Positions 25,920-35,297 of a DNA stretch of 45,627 nt are shown one piece after another. How positions within the stretch are numbered: position 1 is the stretch's first letter; each line of letters opens with the position of its first letter. Source of the stretch: Paracoccaceae bacterium (GTDB lineage Bacteria > Pseudomonadota > Alphaproteobacteria > Rhodobacterales > Rhodobacteraceae). The DNA is taken from assembly GCA_902554705.1 (NCBI GenBank), contig CACDPP010000013.1, positions 1 through 45,627 on the forward strand, given 5' to 3'. The notes below the pieces were generated by a model, which saw only the letters and a list, made by a program, of their open reading frames with translations, was not told the DNA's origin and made no database searches. The position numbers and the translations under genes were made by a program.

Positions 25920-27176
25920 ATGTCTGATATACATTCTCTGCTTGTTGATATTGGCAAAAAAGCTCAAGAAGCGTCTCGGAGTTTAGCTGTTGCATCTAGT
26001 CTGCAAAAAAAAGAGGCATTAATTTTTGGTGCTGAATCGATTAAGGAAAATACAGAAAATATTTTAGACCAAAATAAAAAAGACCTTGATATTGGAGCAT
26101 CTAAAGGCTTGTCAAATGCTTTGATGGATCGGTTGCTTTTGAATGAAGAGCGAATAGCTTCAATGATTGATGGGCTGAAAGCGATAGCCAATCAAGATGA
26201 CCCCATTGGTGAAATTATGCAGTCATGGAGACGCCCGAATGGTCTTGAAATTAAAAGAGTTCGTACACCCTTAGGTGTAATTGGCGTAATTTACGAAAGT
26301 CGTCCAAATGTAACCGCTGACGCCGGTGCCCTTTGTTTGAAAGCGGGAAATTCAGTAATTTTGCGGGGGGGTTCCGAAAGCTATAATAGTTCCGTTGCTA
26401 TCCATAATTGTCTGCAAGATGGTTTGTCAAAAGTGAATTTACCCGCCGAATCTATACAACTTATTCCAACTAGAGATAGGGCTGCGGTCGCGAGCCTTTT
26501 AAAATTGACAGAGTATATTGATGTTATTGTGCCTAGAGGTGGAAAAAGTCTGGTTAGACTGGTTCAGTCGGAAGCAAGAGTTCCGGTATTTGCCCATCTT
26601 GAGGGAATTGTTCACATATATCTTGATAAAGACGCGGATCCAAGAAAAGCATTTGATGTAATTTTGAATTCAAAAACGAGGCGCACGGGTATCTGTGGCG
26701 CTGCTGAATGCCTATTAATTAACAAAGATATACTAAACGGCTTGGGTTCTGAAATCGTTAATATGCTTCTTGATGCTGGAGTAGAGGTAAGGGCTGATAA
26801 AGAAGTGGTTAAAATACCTGGAACAGTCGCAGCGAATAAGGATGACTGGGGAAACGAATTTTTAGATAGCAAAATAGCAGTGAGAACCGTGGCGGATTTG
26901 GGAGAAGCAATAAATCATATTAAAAACTACAGTTCGAGCCATACAGATTGTATAATTACAGAAAATTTAGAGGTTCGAGATGAATTTTTTAATCAGCTAG
27001 ACAGCGCTATTTTAATGCATAATGCTTCAACACAATTTGCTGATGGTGGAGAGTTTGGTATGGGAGCAGAAATAGGCATTGCAACTGGAAAGTTGCATGC
27101 AAGAGGACCCGTTGGGACTGTTCAATTAACTTCATTTAAATATCTCGTCGAGGGGCAGGGAACGATCAGAGATTGA
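25920..27176 (+). CDS. proA: Glutamate-5-semialdehyde dehydrogenase
   Basis: ProA reduces gamma-glutamyl phosphate to the semialdehyde with NADPH, the second step of proline synthesis. Landmarks: [23 protein letters not shown] and [10 protein letters not shown] in the cofactor domain, and [14 protein letters not shown] with the catalytic cysteine. I start at ATG 25920, preceded by AAGG, not the in-frame TTG at 25914; length 418. Forms an operon with proB. Confidence 0.97.
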   Translation: MSDIHSLLVDIGKKAQEASRSLAVASSLQKKEALIFGAESIKENTENILDQNKKDLDIGASKGLSNALMDRLLLNEERIASMIDGLKAIANQDDPIGEIMQSWRRPNGLEIKRVRTPLGVIGVIYESRPNVTADAGALCLKAGNSVILRGGSESYNSSVAIHNCLQDGLSKVNLPAESIQLIPTRDRAAVASLLKLTEYIDVIVPRGGKSLVRLVQSEARVPVFAHLEGIVHIYLDKDADPRKAFDVILNSKTRRTGICGAAECLLINKDILNGLGSEIVNMLLDAGVEVRADKEVVKIPGTVAANKDDWGNEFLDSKIAVRTVADLGEAINHIKNYSSSHTDCIITENLEVRDEFFNQLDSAILMHNASTQFADGGEFGMGAEIGIATGKLHARGPVGTVQLTSFKYLVEGQGTIRD

Positions 27177-27248
27177 GCATTTTTCTAATTTTTGTTTATA
27201 GTATTTTTTGTTATTTTTGTTTAACTAGTTCAAGTAAAGGAAACGAGT

Positions 27249-27428
27249 TTGGATGATTTAAACCCATTTTTAGAACCTGGAATGTATGTCCGTCACCCAA
27301 CTGAAAAAGATTGGGGTATTGGGCAGGTACAATCATCGATCAAAGGAAAAGTAACAGTGAACTTTGAAGAAACTGGTAAAGTTGTAATTGATGGCACATG
27401 CATTAGTTTAGAAATTGTTCCAAATTAA
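27249..27428 (+). CDS. DUF3553 family small protein
   Basis: A 59-residue frame that begins with TTG and is preceded by AAAGGAAA at a good distance. The product reads MDDLNPFLEPGMYVRHP, then DWGIGQVQSSIKGKVTVNFE and GKVVIDG. This fits DUF3553, a small conserved alphaproteobacterial family with a KOW/SH3-like pattern (a WGxGxV stretch also seen in UvrD-type C-tails). Function unknown. It lies 72 bases after proA and 61 bases before olsB. Confidence 0.75.
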   Translation: MDDLNPFLEPGMYVRHPTEKDWGIGQVQSSIKGKVTVNFEETGKVVIDGTCISLEIVPN

Positions 27429-27489
27429 TCTACTTTAGAAATTGTGTGATCCATTGCACTATAACGTTTAAAATTATTGACTGAAATTG

Positions 27490-28260
27490 ATGCTTCAACA
27501 TACTCCAAAATTTAGAACAAAAATTGCTGATAGCAGATCAGAGTTTATAGCCGCACAGAAATTGCGCTATCGTATTTTTGTTCAGGAGCTAGGTGGGGGT
27601 GGAGATATGGTTGATCATGATTTAGGCTTGGAGCGGGATCGTTTTGATCCTTATTTTGACCACATTCTACTATTTGATGATGCTCGAAAAAATAATCCAA
27701 TTATAGGCGTTTACAGGGTTATGTCTTGTGAGAAAGCTTCTGAAATTGGAGAATTTTATAGTGATAAAGAGTATGATCTGTCAGTTTTACGTCGATCTGG
27801 TAAAAAGTTGTTAGAGCTGGGCCGATCATGTTTGGAACATGATTATCGAGGGGGAACTGCTTTGGCTTACTTATGGCAGGCAGTAGAAAATTATGCATTA
27901 GAGCGGAAAATAGAAATTCTATTTGGCGTGGCAAGCTTTCATGGGACAGATATATCGGAATTAGCTGAACCGTTAAGTTTTTTGTATTATCAGTATTTGG
28001 CTGATGAAAACTTAAGGCCGGTTGCAAAAAAACCGTTCAATCAAAAAATGAATATTTTAAAATCAGATGTACTTGATCGAAAATCGGCGGTTTTAAAAAT
28101 GCCTGCTTTGATTAAAAGTTATATAAAACTTGGAGGAAAAGTCGGTTTAGACGCTTACGTAGATCATAAATTCAATACCACAGACGTATGCTTGATCATG
28201 GATGCTTCTTTAGTTGATCAAAAAAGGAAGAGTTTTTTTGCCAAAGGGGACCTTACTTGA
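27490..28260 (+). CDS. olsB: L-ornithine N-alpha-acyltransferase OlsB
   Basis: OlsB is a GNAT-fold enzyme that moves a 3-hydroxyacyl group from acyl-ACP to ornithine, giving lyso-ornithine lipid. The start matches the family: RSEFIAAQKLRYRIFVQELGG, then DPYFDHILLFDD and GVYRVM; ELGRSCLEHDYRGG is the conserved acyl-donor stretch. I take ATG 27490 (a TTG immediately before is also in frame); length 256. It overlaps olsA by four bases, so the two enzymes are cotranslated. Ornithine lipids replace phospholipids in phosphate-poor seawater. Confidence 0.93.
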   Translation: MLQHTPKFRTKIADSRSEFIAAQKLRYRIFVQELGGGGDMVDHDLGLERDRFDPYFDHILLFDDARKNNPIIGVYRVMSCEKASEIGEFYSDKEYDLSVLRRSGKKLLELGRSCLEHDYRGGTALAYLWQAVENYALERKIEILFGVASFHGTDISELAEPLSFLYYQYLADENLRPVAKKPFNQKMNILKSDVLDRKSAVLKMPALIKSYIKLGGKVGLDAYVDHKFNTTDVCLIMDASLVDQKRKSFFAKGDLT

Positions 28261-29111
28261 CTACAACTTGGATAAGTGAAGATGGTGAGCCGATTGATAA
28301 AAAAATATCAATTTTTGGATGGTTATTGGTATTTAGTCGGGGTAGCGCAATCATATTTGTTATATTTATCGGTTTAATATTGAAATTTGTGCTGAGGGTT
28401 TTTGAAAAGCCCTTGTTTGGGGGTAGGCGACCAGTTACGCCGTATATAACGGTCTTGGTTAGCAAGATTTCCCTTCGGCTATTGTCCATTCCAGTGACGC
28501 GTTTTGGTGTTCCTCTCCAACAACCTGGCGCCTTCGTTTCTAATCATACTTCGTGGCTTGATATATTTGCCTTGAATTCCGGTCATATGCTTTATTTCGT
28601 TTCAAAATCAGAAGTTGCCAAATGGCCTGGTATAGGATTACTAGCTAAAGCAACGGGAACTTTATTTATTCGTCGAGAGCCAAAAGAGGCTATTGCCCAG
28701 AAAAAACTATTCGAGCAAAGAATAAAAATGGGTCATAGGCTTCTATTTTTTCCAGAGGGTACATCTACAGACGGTATGCGAGTGTTAGCTTTTAAATCGG
28801 CGTTGTTTCAGGCTTTTTTTGAGTCAGGGTTGAATTCACAATGCTACATCCAACCAGTAACCGTTACTTACTTTGCTCCTAAAAACGAGGATCCTAGATT
28901 TTACGGTTGGTGGGGTGATATGTCATTTGCAATGCATTTATTAAAAACAATAGCTTCAAGGCGGCAAGGCAGTATAGAGGTTCGATATCATGAACCCTTG
29001 TTAGTATCTAATTTTGCTAAACGAAAAGAGTTGGCGGTGGCTGCGGAGAAGATAATTAGATCTTCTCATGTTTTTGCAGTCTCTAACTCAAAAAACTCAG
29101 TAAGTGATTAA
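28257..29111 (+). CDS. olsA: Lyso-ornithine lipid O-acyltransferase OlsA
   Basis: OlsA adds the second acyl chain to lyso-ornithine lipid and belongs to the PlsC acyltransferase family. One membrane helix lies at about 22-45; motif I is HTSWLD (HX4D), motif III FPEGTST, and RREPKEA fits the conserved middle region. The TTG start overlaps the olsB stop (TTGA). 284 residues is normal. The 3' end overlaps the convergent thiE gene by 29 bases. Placement right after olsB makes OlsA more likely than a general lysophosphatidate acyltransferase. Confidence 0.92.
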   Translation: MTTTWISEDGEPIDKKISIFGWLLVFSRGSAIIFVIFIGLILKFVLRVFEKPLFGGRRPVTPYITVLVSKISLRLLSIPVTRFGVPLQQPGAFVSNHTSWLDIFALNSGHMLYFVSKSEVAKWPGIGLLAKATGTLFIRREPKEAIAQKKLFEQRIKMGHRLLFFPEGTSTDGMRVLAFKSALFQAFFESGLNSQCYIQPVTVTYFAPKNEDPRFYGWWGDMSFAMHLLKTIASRRQGSIEVRYHEPLLVSNFAKRKELAVAAEKIIRSSHVFAVSNSKNSVSD

Positions 29112-29703
29112 GCGCATGCAAAGGATTTTTTCCTTTCCACAGTTCATCTCCAAAAGCTAAAAAGTCAGTTGTGCGTTCAAGATTGGTTACAACTTTTTTA
29201 TCGAGGCCACCTTCTGCTACTACTGGAACCTCTATGATTTTACTCCACCAAGCAAACAGATCAGGGTTTGCAATAGTACCATCTTTGAGAGACGTGTTGC
29301 TCAGTGGTCCAAAACTAATATAATCAGCCCCAGCTTCGCCAGCTGTTATCCCGTTATGTTTTGAATTACCGCAGAAAGCACCAACTATTGCCTCTTTTCC
29401 CAACTCTTTACGGGCTTTCCGAACATGTCTTGCTCCGTCTGACAAGTGTACCCCGTCCAGTCCATGTTTTTGCACAAATAAAAAATGATCTTCGATAACA
29501 ATCGCAACATCTCTAGAATGACAAATATCTCTTATAACATCTGCAGTTTTTGCAATAGTATTCTCTTCTTGAGTAGAGAGTGCCAATCTAAAACAAGAGA
29601 TCTCAATTGAATCCAGTATGGGTTTTAAATCTTCGGAAAATCTTTCGATTTCGAATTCAGCTGGACTTATAATATAAAGTTTAGGCTGCTCTGATTTTAT
29701 CAT
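29083..29703 (-). CDS. thiE: Thiamine phosphate synthase family protein
   Basis: ThiE joins the pyrimidine and thiazole halves of thiamine. The 206-residue TIM-barrel protein has KLYIISP at the start, GLDGVHLSDG (usually DGVHLGQ), GEAGADYISFGPL (the conserved phosphate-binding GADYxxxGP) and VVAEGGL near the end. It is more divergent than usual: SD replaces the GQ after VHL. The start is ATG 29703; a TTG six bases upstream is also in frame. A related TenI-like protein is possible. No other thiamine gene is near. Confidence 0.7.
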   Translation of the reverse strand: MIKSEQPKLYIISPAEFEIERFSEDLKPILDSIEISCFRLALSTQEENTIAKTADVIRDICHSRDVAIVIEDHFLFVQKHGLDGVHLSDGARHVRKARKELGKEAIVGAFCGNSKHNGITAGEAGADYISFGPLSNTSLKDGTIANPDLFAWWSKIIEVPVVAEGGLDKKVVTNLERTTDFLAFGDELWKGKNPLHALNHLLSFLS

Positions 29704-29830
29704 TTCCAAAAGCCAATTTAGTCAGTAACTAAGGATTAACCCCAAAAACAAAATTAACCAATATCAACAAACAAATTTTTATCTTTGGGTCTGGATAAAA
29801 GTTTTATTGATCTATTTGAAGGAATTAAAG

Positions 29831-30574
29831 GTGCCATTAGAGAATAAACAACCTTGTTTTATTTTGGTAAATCCGCAAATGGGAGAAAATATAGGCGCGT
29901 CAGCTCGTGGAATGTGGAATTTTGGTTTAGAACGCATGCGGATCGTTTCACCAAGGGATGGTTGGCCCAATCAAAAAGCGGTTTCAATGGCAAGTGGCGC
30001 AGGTCGATTATTAGACGAAGCATTGATTTTTCCGACTTTTAATGATGCCATAGCTGACCAACATTTCGTTTTTGCTACTACAGCCAGACCGAGGGATTTA
30101 ATAAAACCAGTATACTCTCCCAAGGAGGCGATCAAACTTGCTTTTAGTAAAATATCCAAGGGGCAAAATGTAGGGTTTGCCTTTGGCCCTGAAAGATCGG
30201 GCCTTGAGAATTCAGATATTATTAAAGCTAACGCAATTGTGTCTGTTCCAGTAAATGAACAGTTCCCATCGCTGAACTTGGCTCAATGCATTCTCTTATT
30301 AGCTTATGAGTGGATGCTTAAATCTACCAATCCAAGCAGTGACAAATCAATCTCAGAGGGATCAGATATGGTCGCTGTTATGAAAGTGGAAAAGCTTGCT
30401 CAGTATTTTGAAGATGCATTAGAAAATTCTGGCTTTTTTTATCCGGAAGATAAAGCAGAAAGTATGAAAGCTAATTTTAGAAATATGTGGTCTCGAATGC
30501 CTCTAACTAACTCGGATGTGCAAATTTTCTATGGTATGCTAAGACAATTGCTAAGAACAAATAAAAAAAGTTGA
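29831..30574 (+). CDS. trmJ: tRNA (cytidine/uridine-2'-O-)-methyltransferase TrmJ
   Basis: TrmJ 2'-O-methylates position 32 in the tRNA anticodon loop. SPOUT landmarks: ILVNPQMGENIGASARGMWNFG at the N-terminus, then FGPERSGLEN and VSVPVNEQFPSLNLAQ at the knotted SAM site. I choose GTG 29831: AAGGAA lies six bases upstream, and the protein then starts MPLENKQPCFIL; an upstream TTG (29807) is in frame. 247 residues with a C-terminal helical extension (~165-247) typical of TrmJ. Confidence 0.88.
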   Translation: MPLENKQPCFILVNPQMGENIGASARGMWNFGLERMRIVSPRDGWPNQKAVSMASGAGRLLDEALIFPTFNDAIADQHFVFATTARPRDLIKPVYSPKEAIKLAFSKISKGQNVGFAFGPERSGLENSDIIKANAIVSVPVNEQFPSLNLAQCILLLAYEWMLKSTNPSSDKSISEGSDMVAVMKVEKLAQYFEDALENSGFFYPEDKAESMKANFRNMWSRMPLTNSDVQIFYGMLRQLLRTNKKS

Positions 30575-30656
30575 GATTATACATACTTTTACTAATTGTA
30601 ATTTATAGAGGGTTCGTTGCAGGTAAATACTGCTGTAAGCGATGTGGTAAATAATT

Positions 30657-31799
30657 ATGAGTAAAAAAAGAGCTATTTTTCAGGAGGTTTCGGATAGCGA
30701 AAAACCAACTGCAAGCAATAGTGTTGGAATAATTGAGAAAAACTCCAATGAGAAAATAAGAAATACAACTCGGTTATGGTTGAAAACCCTATTTGTTCTT
30801 ATTGTGTTAATTATATTAGTAGGTGGTTTAACACGCCTAACAGACAGTGGACTATCAATAACTGAGTGGAAACCTATTACTGGTGCATTACCGCCATTTT
30901 CGGCAGAAAGTTGGGCGGCTGAGTTTAACAAATATAAACAAATCCCAGAGTATAAATTACAAAACGAAGGCATGAACTTAAGTGAATTTAAATTCATTTA
31001 CTGGTGGGAGTGGGGCCATCGGCAGCTTGGCCGTATTATTGGCCTCGTTTGGTTTTTTGGGTTTATTTCTTTATTATCATTTGGAAAAATCCAGAAACCT
31101 TGGCGGCTAAGATTGTTACTTATAGGTGTTTTAATAGGTGTTCAGGGAACAGTTGGTTGGTGGATGGTTTCAAGCGGATTGACTGGTACTGTTTTAGATG
31201 TCGCTAGTTATCGTCTTGCGACACATTTAGGGCTCGCATTTATTATTATTGGATACATTACGTGGTTTGTTCTTCTATTAGGGAGAAGCGAAACATTTTT
31301 ACTGCAAGCGCGCAGAAATGCAGATCCAAAATTTATATTTTTATCGACGGGTTTATTACATTTAACATTTTTACAAATTCTATTTGGAGCTCTGGTAGCT
31401 GGAATTGATGCAGGCAGATCTTATACCGATTGGCCTTTGATGGCAGGTAAATTTTTCCCACCAGATTTGTTTTATTTAAACCCTTGGTGGAGGAATTTCT
31501 TTGAGGATCCTGGTTTAGTACAATTTGTTCACCGAGTTAGTGGTTATATTCTATTTATTTTTTGCGTCTATAGTTGGTCAAGTGTCAGAAAATCGGGGAA
31601 TGAAAGTTTAAAGTTTGGTTTTAATCTGATTTTTGCAATTGCTTTTTTCCAAATGGTTTTGGGAATAGTAACGGTAATTTATGCTGCTCCATGGGAGATT
31701 GCTATCGTTCACCAATTTGGCGCGATATTACTTTGGATTTTTGTCTTGAAGGCGAGGTTTATTACCAAATATCCGCCAAATAACGCTTTATCGAAGTAG
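30657..31799 (+). CDS. ctaA: Haem A synthase (CtaA/Cox15)
   Basis: CtaA oxidises haem O to haem A for cytochrome c oxidase, in the inner membrane. The 380-residue protein has about eight helices in two homologous four-helix halves. GGLTRLTDSGLSITEWKP is the hallmark near the start, WWEWGHRQLGRIIG carries a haem-ligand histidine, DWPLMAGKFFP and QFVHRVSGYILF are the second-half equivalents, and IVHQFGAILLW ends the array. The length fits the alphaproteobacterial type 2. A charged 40-residue cytoplasmic N-terminus precedes helix 1. Confidence 0.96.
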   Translation: MSKKRAIFQEVSDSEKPTASNSVGIIEKNSNEKIRNTTRLWLKTLFVLIVLIILVGGLTRLTDSGLSITEWKPITGALPPFSAESWAAEFNKYKQIPEYKLQNEGMNLSEFKFIYWWEWGHRQLGRIIGLVWFFGFISLLSFGKIQKPWRLRLLLIGVLIGVQGTVGWWMVSSGLTGTVLDVASYRLATHLGLAFIIIGYITWFVLLLGRSETFLLQARRNADPKFIFLSTGLLHLTFLQILFGALVAGIDAGRSYTDWPLMAGKFFPPDLFYLNPWWRNFFEDPGLVQFVHRVSGYILFIFCVYSWSSVRKSGNESLKFGFNLIFAIAFFQMVLGIVTVIYAAPWEIAIVHQFGAILLWIFVLKARFITKYPPNNALSK

Positions 31800-31823
31800 T
31801 TAATTCTAGATGTTTAAAGATTA

Positions 31824-34562
31824 TTATTCTTGGGGGTCTTCTTCTGCGTCATCACCCTGATCTGCAATCCAAGCTACTGATACAACTTCCTCGTTTTCCT
31901 TAGTATCAAATACTTTGACACCGCCAGCGCTTCTAGATCTGAAAGAGATACCCTCTATAGGAACTCGGATTGACTGACCGTTTGAGGTTGCCAACATTAT
32001 TTGGTCCTCAAGTTCCACGGGAAAACTCGCGACAATAGCTCCGCCCCGCATCGTTTTATCCATTGCTGCGACACCCATTCCCCCTCGACCTCTTACTGGA
32101 TAATCGTGACTTGAGGAAAGCTTGCCTGCCCCACCAGAAGTGATCGTGAGTATTAAGTTTTCAGATGCTGACATTTCTGCGTAACGATCAGGTGAGATAG
32201 TTGCATTCTCGTTTACGCCGTCTTCATCTGAGCTTATTTCCTCATCTACGAGTCCAGATATGGCTCGGCGCATCTTTAAATAAGCTGATCTTTCATCTGG
32301 TGTTGCAATAAAATGTCTAATAACAGACATCGAGACGACTTTATCTTGGCCTAAGAGCTTGATACCTCGAACACCAGTTGATTTTCGGCCTTTGAATACT
32401 CTTACGGCCGTAGTTGAAAAGCGAATTGCTCTTCCAGAATCCGTAAAAAGCATTACATCTTCCTCTTCTCCAGCTATACGAGCATTTACCAGTTCAGTAC
32501 CCTCGTTCAAATCCATGGCAATTTTTCCATTAGATCGAACATTAGTAAAATCGGAAAGAGCATTTCTACGTATATCGCCGGCAGAAGTGGCAAAGACGAT
32601 TTGCAAATTATCCCATTCTTTCTCTTCGACATCGACTGGCATTATTGCAGCTATTGAAACACCCACCGGAATTGGTAAAATATTTACTATGGCTTTACCT
32701 TTGGCAGTCCTTCCACCCAAAGGCAATCTCCAAGTCTTGAGTTTATAAGCCATACCGTCTGTTGTAAAAAATAATAACTGAGTGTGGGTGTTTGCAACGA
32801 ATAGTGTCGTTACGACATCTTCGTCTTTTGTTTGCATGCCTGCCAGGCCTTTACCACCGCGACGTTGTGCTCGAAAATCGATGAGTGGTGTGCGTTTAAT
32901 ATATCCTCCGGAAGTTACAGTTACGACCATGTCTTCGCGTTCAATTAGGTCTTCGTCCTCCATGTCGCCAGACCACTCTACTATCTCTGTTCTCCGGGGA
33001 ACTGCGAACTGTTCTTTTACTTCTTTCAATTCATTCGTAATGATTCCCATGATTTGCTCACGGGACCCCAAAATTCCTAGGTATTCTTTTATTTTTATTG
33101 AAAGAGTTTGTAACTCTTCTGTAACTTCTTTTACGCCAATTTGTGTTAGGCGTTGTAGCCTCAATTCTAATATTGCTCTCGCCTGAGTTTCTGAAAGATT
33201 GTAGGTTTCGTCTTTATTTATTGTATGGGTTGGGTCATCAATAAGTTTTATATACTCAGCGATGGACCCAGCAGGCCAGCGTCGTAACATAAGTTTTTCG
33301 CGGGCTTCGGCAGCATCAGAAGATGAACGTATAGTTGCGACCACTTCATCAACATTGGTAACTGCCACTGCGAGGCCGCAAAGAATATGTGAGCGTTCGC
33401 GGGCTTTCCGCAATTCAAAAGCTGTTCGTCTAGCTACAACAATTTCTCTGAAATCAATAAAGTTCGTTAAAAATGAGCGTAGTGTTAATTGCTCTGGTCT
33501 GCCCCCATTTAAGGCTAACATGTTACAGCCAAAAGAGGTTTGCATTGGAGTAAATCTATAAAGTTGATTTAAAACAACCTCAGCAGTTGCATCTCTTTTT
33601 AATTCGACAACAATCCTTACGCCATTCCTGTCACTCTCATCTTGTACATGTGAAATTCCTTCTACTTTTTTGTCGCGCACCTGTTCAGCAATTTTTTCTA
33701 TCATAGAAGCTTTATTAACTTGATATGGGATTTCTTCAATTATGACGGCATATCGATCTTTCCTAATCTCTTCAATTTTTGTTTTGGCCCGAATTATAAC
33801 ACTACCTCGACCTTCAAGATAGGCTTTGCGAGCGCCTGATCGACCTAATATCATCCCGCCAGTTGGAAAATCTGGCCCAGGCACATACTGTATTAAATCT
33901 TCCGAACTCAAATCAGGAGTTTGTATTAGCGCTAGTGTTGCATCAACAATTTCACCAAGATTATGCGGAGGAATATTTGTTGCCATCCCAACGGCAATTC
34001 CTCCCGCTCCATTAACCAGCATATTTGGAAAGCGGGCCGGTAGGACTGAAGGTTCTCGATCCTTTCCATCGTAATTATCTTGAAAATCAACAGTGTCTTT
34101 ATCTATGTCACTCAATAGGAATGCTGCGGGTTTATCCATTCGCACTTCTGTATACCTCATGGCCGCAGGATTATCCCCATCCATAGACCCAAAATTTCCT
34201 TGGCCGTCTAGCAAGGGCAAAGACATGGAAAACGGCTGAGCCATTCTGACTAAAGCATCATAAATTGCACTGTCGCCATGCGGGTGATATTTACCCATAA
34301 CATCGCCTACAGGTCTCGCAGATTTTCGATATGATTTTTCATGTGTGTTACCTGTCTCGTGCATTGCATACAAAATTCGACGATGAACGGGTTTTAAGCC
34401 GTCCCTTAAATCTGGTATCGCCCTACTTACAATAACGCTCATTGCGTAATCCAAGTAGGAGGTTTTTAGCTCTTTTGTTATAGAGATTGATGGGCCGTCA
34501 TATGGCTTACGCTCGACGAGACTTGCTTCACCTTCTTCTGATTTATCTTCTGAATCGCTCAA
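31824..34562 (-). CDS. gyrA: DNA gyrase subunit A
   Basis: GyrA carries the breakage-reunion site of gyrase. The active tyrosine is Y137 ([10 protein letters not shown]). The quinolone pocket is wild type: [15 protein letters not shown] gives S98 and D102, which match E. coli S83 and D87. The GyrA-box QRRGGKG lies at about 560, marking it as gyrase rather than topoisomerase IV ParC, and six beta-pinwheel blades follow to about 890. 912 residues. A probable promoter lies at 34604-34633. Confidence 0.98.
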   Translation of the reverse strand: MSDSEDKSEEGEASLVERKPYDGPSISITKELKTSYLDYAMSVIVSRAIPDLRDGLKPVHRRILYAMHETGNTHEKSYRKSARPVGDVMGKYHPHGDSAIYDALVRMAQPFSMSLPLLDGQGNFGSMDGDNPAAMRYTEVRMDKPAAFLLSDIDKDTVDFQDNYDGKDREPSVLPARFPNMLVNGAGGIAVGMATNIPPHNLGEIVDATLALIQTPDLSSEDLIQYVPGPDFPTGGMILGRSGARKAYLEGRGSVIIRAKTKIEEIRKDRYAVIIEEIPYQVNKASMIEKIAEQVRDKKVEGISHVQDESDRNGVRIVVELKRDATAEVVLNQLYRFTPMQTSFGCNMLALNGGRPEQLTLRSFLTNFIDFREIVVARRTAFELRKARERSHILCGLAVAVTNVDEVVATIRSSSDAAEAREKLMLRRWPAGSIAEYIKLIDDPTHTINKDETYNLSETQARAILELRLQRLTQIGVKEVTEELQTLSIKIKEYLGILGSREQIMGIITNELKEVKEQFAVPRRTEIVEWSGDMEDEDLIEREDMVVTVTSGGYIKRTPLIDFRAQRRGGKGLAGMQTKDEDVVTTLFVANTHTQLLFFTTDGMAYKLKTWRLPLGGRTAKGKAIVNILPIPVGVSIAAIMPVDVEEKEWDNLQIVFATSAGDIRRNALSDFTNVRSNGKIAMDLNEGTELVNARIAGEEEDVMLFTDSGRAIRFSTTAVRVFKGRKSTGVRGIKLLGQDKVVSMSVIRHFIATPDERSAYLKMRRAISGLVDEEISSDEDGVNENATISPDRYAEMSASENLILTITSGGAGKLSSSHDYPVRGRGGMGVAAMDKTMRGGAIVASFPVELEDQIMLATSNGQSIRVPIEGISFRSRSAGGVKVFDTKENEEVVSVAWIADQGDDAEEDPQE

Positions 34563-34603
34563 GGTTACGCACCTATCTGAAAATACTATATTTTGTTAGT
34601 ATT

Positions 34604-34633
34604 AGTATAGCAGAGCATGTATGTTGTGCGCAA
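34604..34633 (-). promoter_or_regulatory. Probable gyrA promoter
   Basis: Read on the minus strand: TTGCGC (34633-34628), an 18-base spacer, TATACT (34609-34604). The start would fall near 34597, about 35 bases before the gyrA ATG, in an inverted repeat ATACTA...TAGTAT (34583-34602). Confidence 0.5.
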
Positions 34634-34704
34634 TGAAAGACTTCTGATAATTATTAAAATTTACTCTTTCTTAAAAACACACTAAGTTTTTGGTTTTAAT
34701 GTTA

Positions 34705-35277
34705 CTAGAACCGTAGCTTTGTATATTTGCTACCCTCTAAAGTAGCCCCAACTTTTAATCCTGCTTGGCCAAATACTAAAGCAATGACAGGAGATAGAGT
34801 TGTAAGTGTTTCGACTTTCAATGACTCGCTTATGCTTGGCGTAATGTATTCCAAACCCCCACCCGCTGAAAAACCCATTGAATATTCAAATTGAGTTAGT
34901 GCCGTATCTGTCATGAAAAAAAGTACGTGTGCATATTGTTGAGCGCCCAATTGAATTCCTGTATTCGCGGAAATAGATGAATAATAGTTCTTAACTGAGC
35001 CATTTACCACTAGAGCGCCACGACCATAACCTGCTCCAACGCCAAACCCCGCTTCGGTCACGAGCGGCATTACCAATAATCCAGATGCTTTTGCTACTAA
35101 TTGTCTGCTGTATGGATATTCTGCATACATTTGTTCTATTGTTTTAAAAACCCTTGCATCAATTTGAGCAGCCGCTTTAGGAGTGTTCAAGGGGTTAGAT
35201 ATTTTTGGGATACCACAAGATGATAAGAAAACTGTAAGCAATAGGGCTATTGAAAGTAATTTAAAAATAATTTTCAT
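34705..35277 (-). CDS. SYLF/YSC84-domain lipoprotein
   Basis: The first 21 residues are a lipoprotein signal peptide with lipobox LSSC (Cys21), so the mature protein is lipid-anchored and faces the periplasm. The SYLF domain follows: SRQLVAKASGLLVMP, TEAGFGVGAGYGRGALVV and GIQLGAQQYAHVLFFM are its conserved blocks. SYLF domains bind phosphoinositides in eukaryotes and have no firm role in bacteria. 190 residues, 20 bases downstream of hemB on the same strand, so probably cotranscribed. Confidence 0.9.
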   Translation of the reverse strand: MKIIFKLLSIALLLTVFLSSCGIPKISNPLNTPKAAAQIDARVFKTIEQMYAEYPYSRQLVAKASGLLVMPLVTEAGFGVGAGYGRGALVVNGSVKNYYSSISANTGIQLGAQQYAHVLFFMTDTALTQFEYSMGFSAGGGLEYITPSISESLKVETLTTLSPVIALVFGQAGLKVGATLEGSKYTKLRF

Positions 35278-35297
35278 TAGAGATCACTAAGTTTTGT

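Noticed and set aside
32359-34074. Several open frames on the plus strand opposite gyrA
   Set aside because: They are antisense shadows of a well-conserved gene and have no recognisable product or ribosome binding site.
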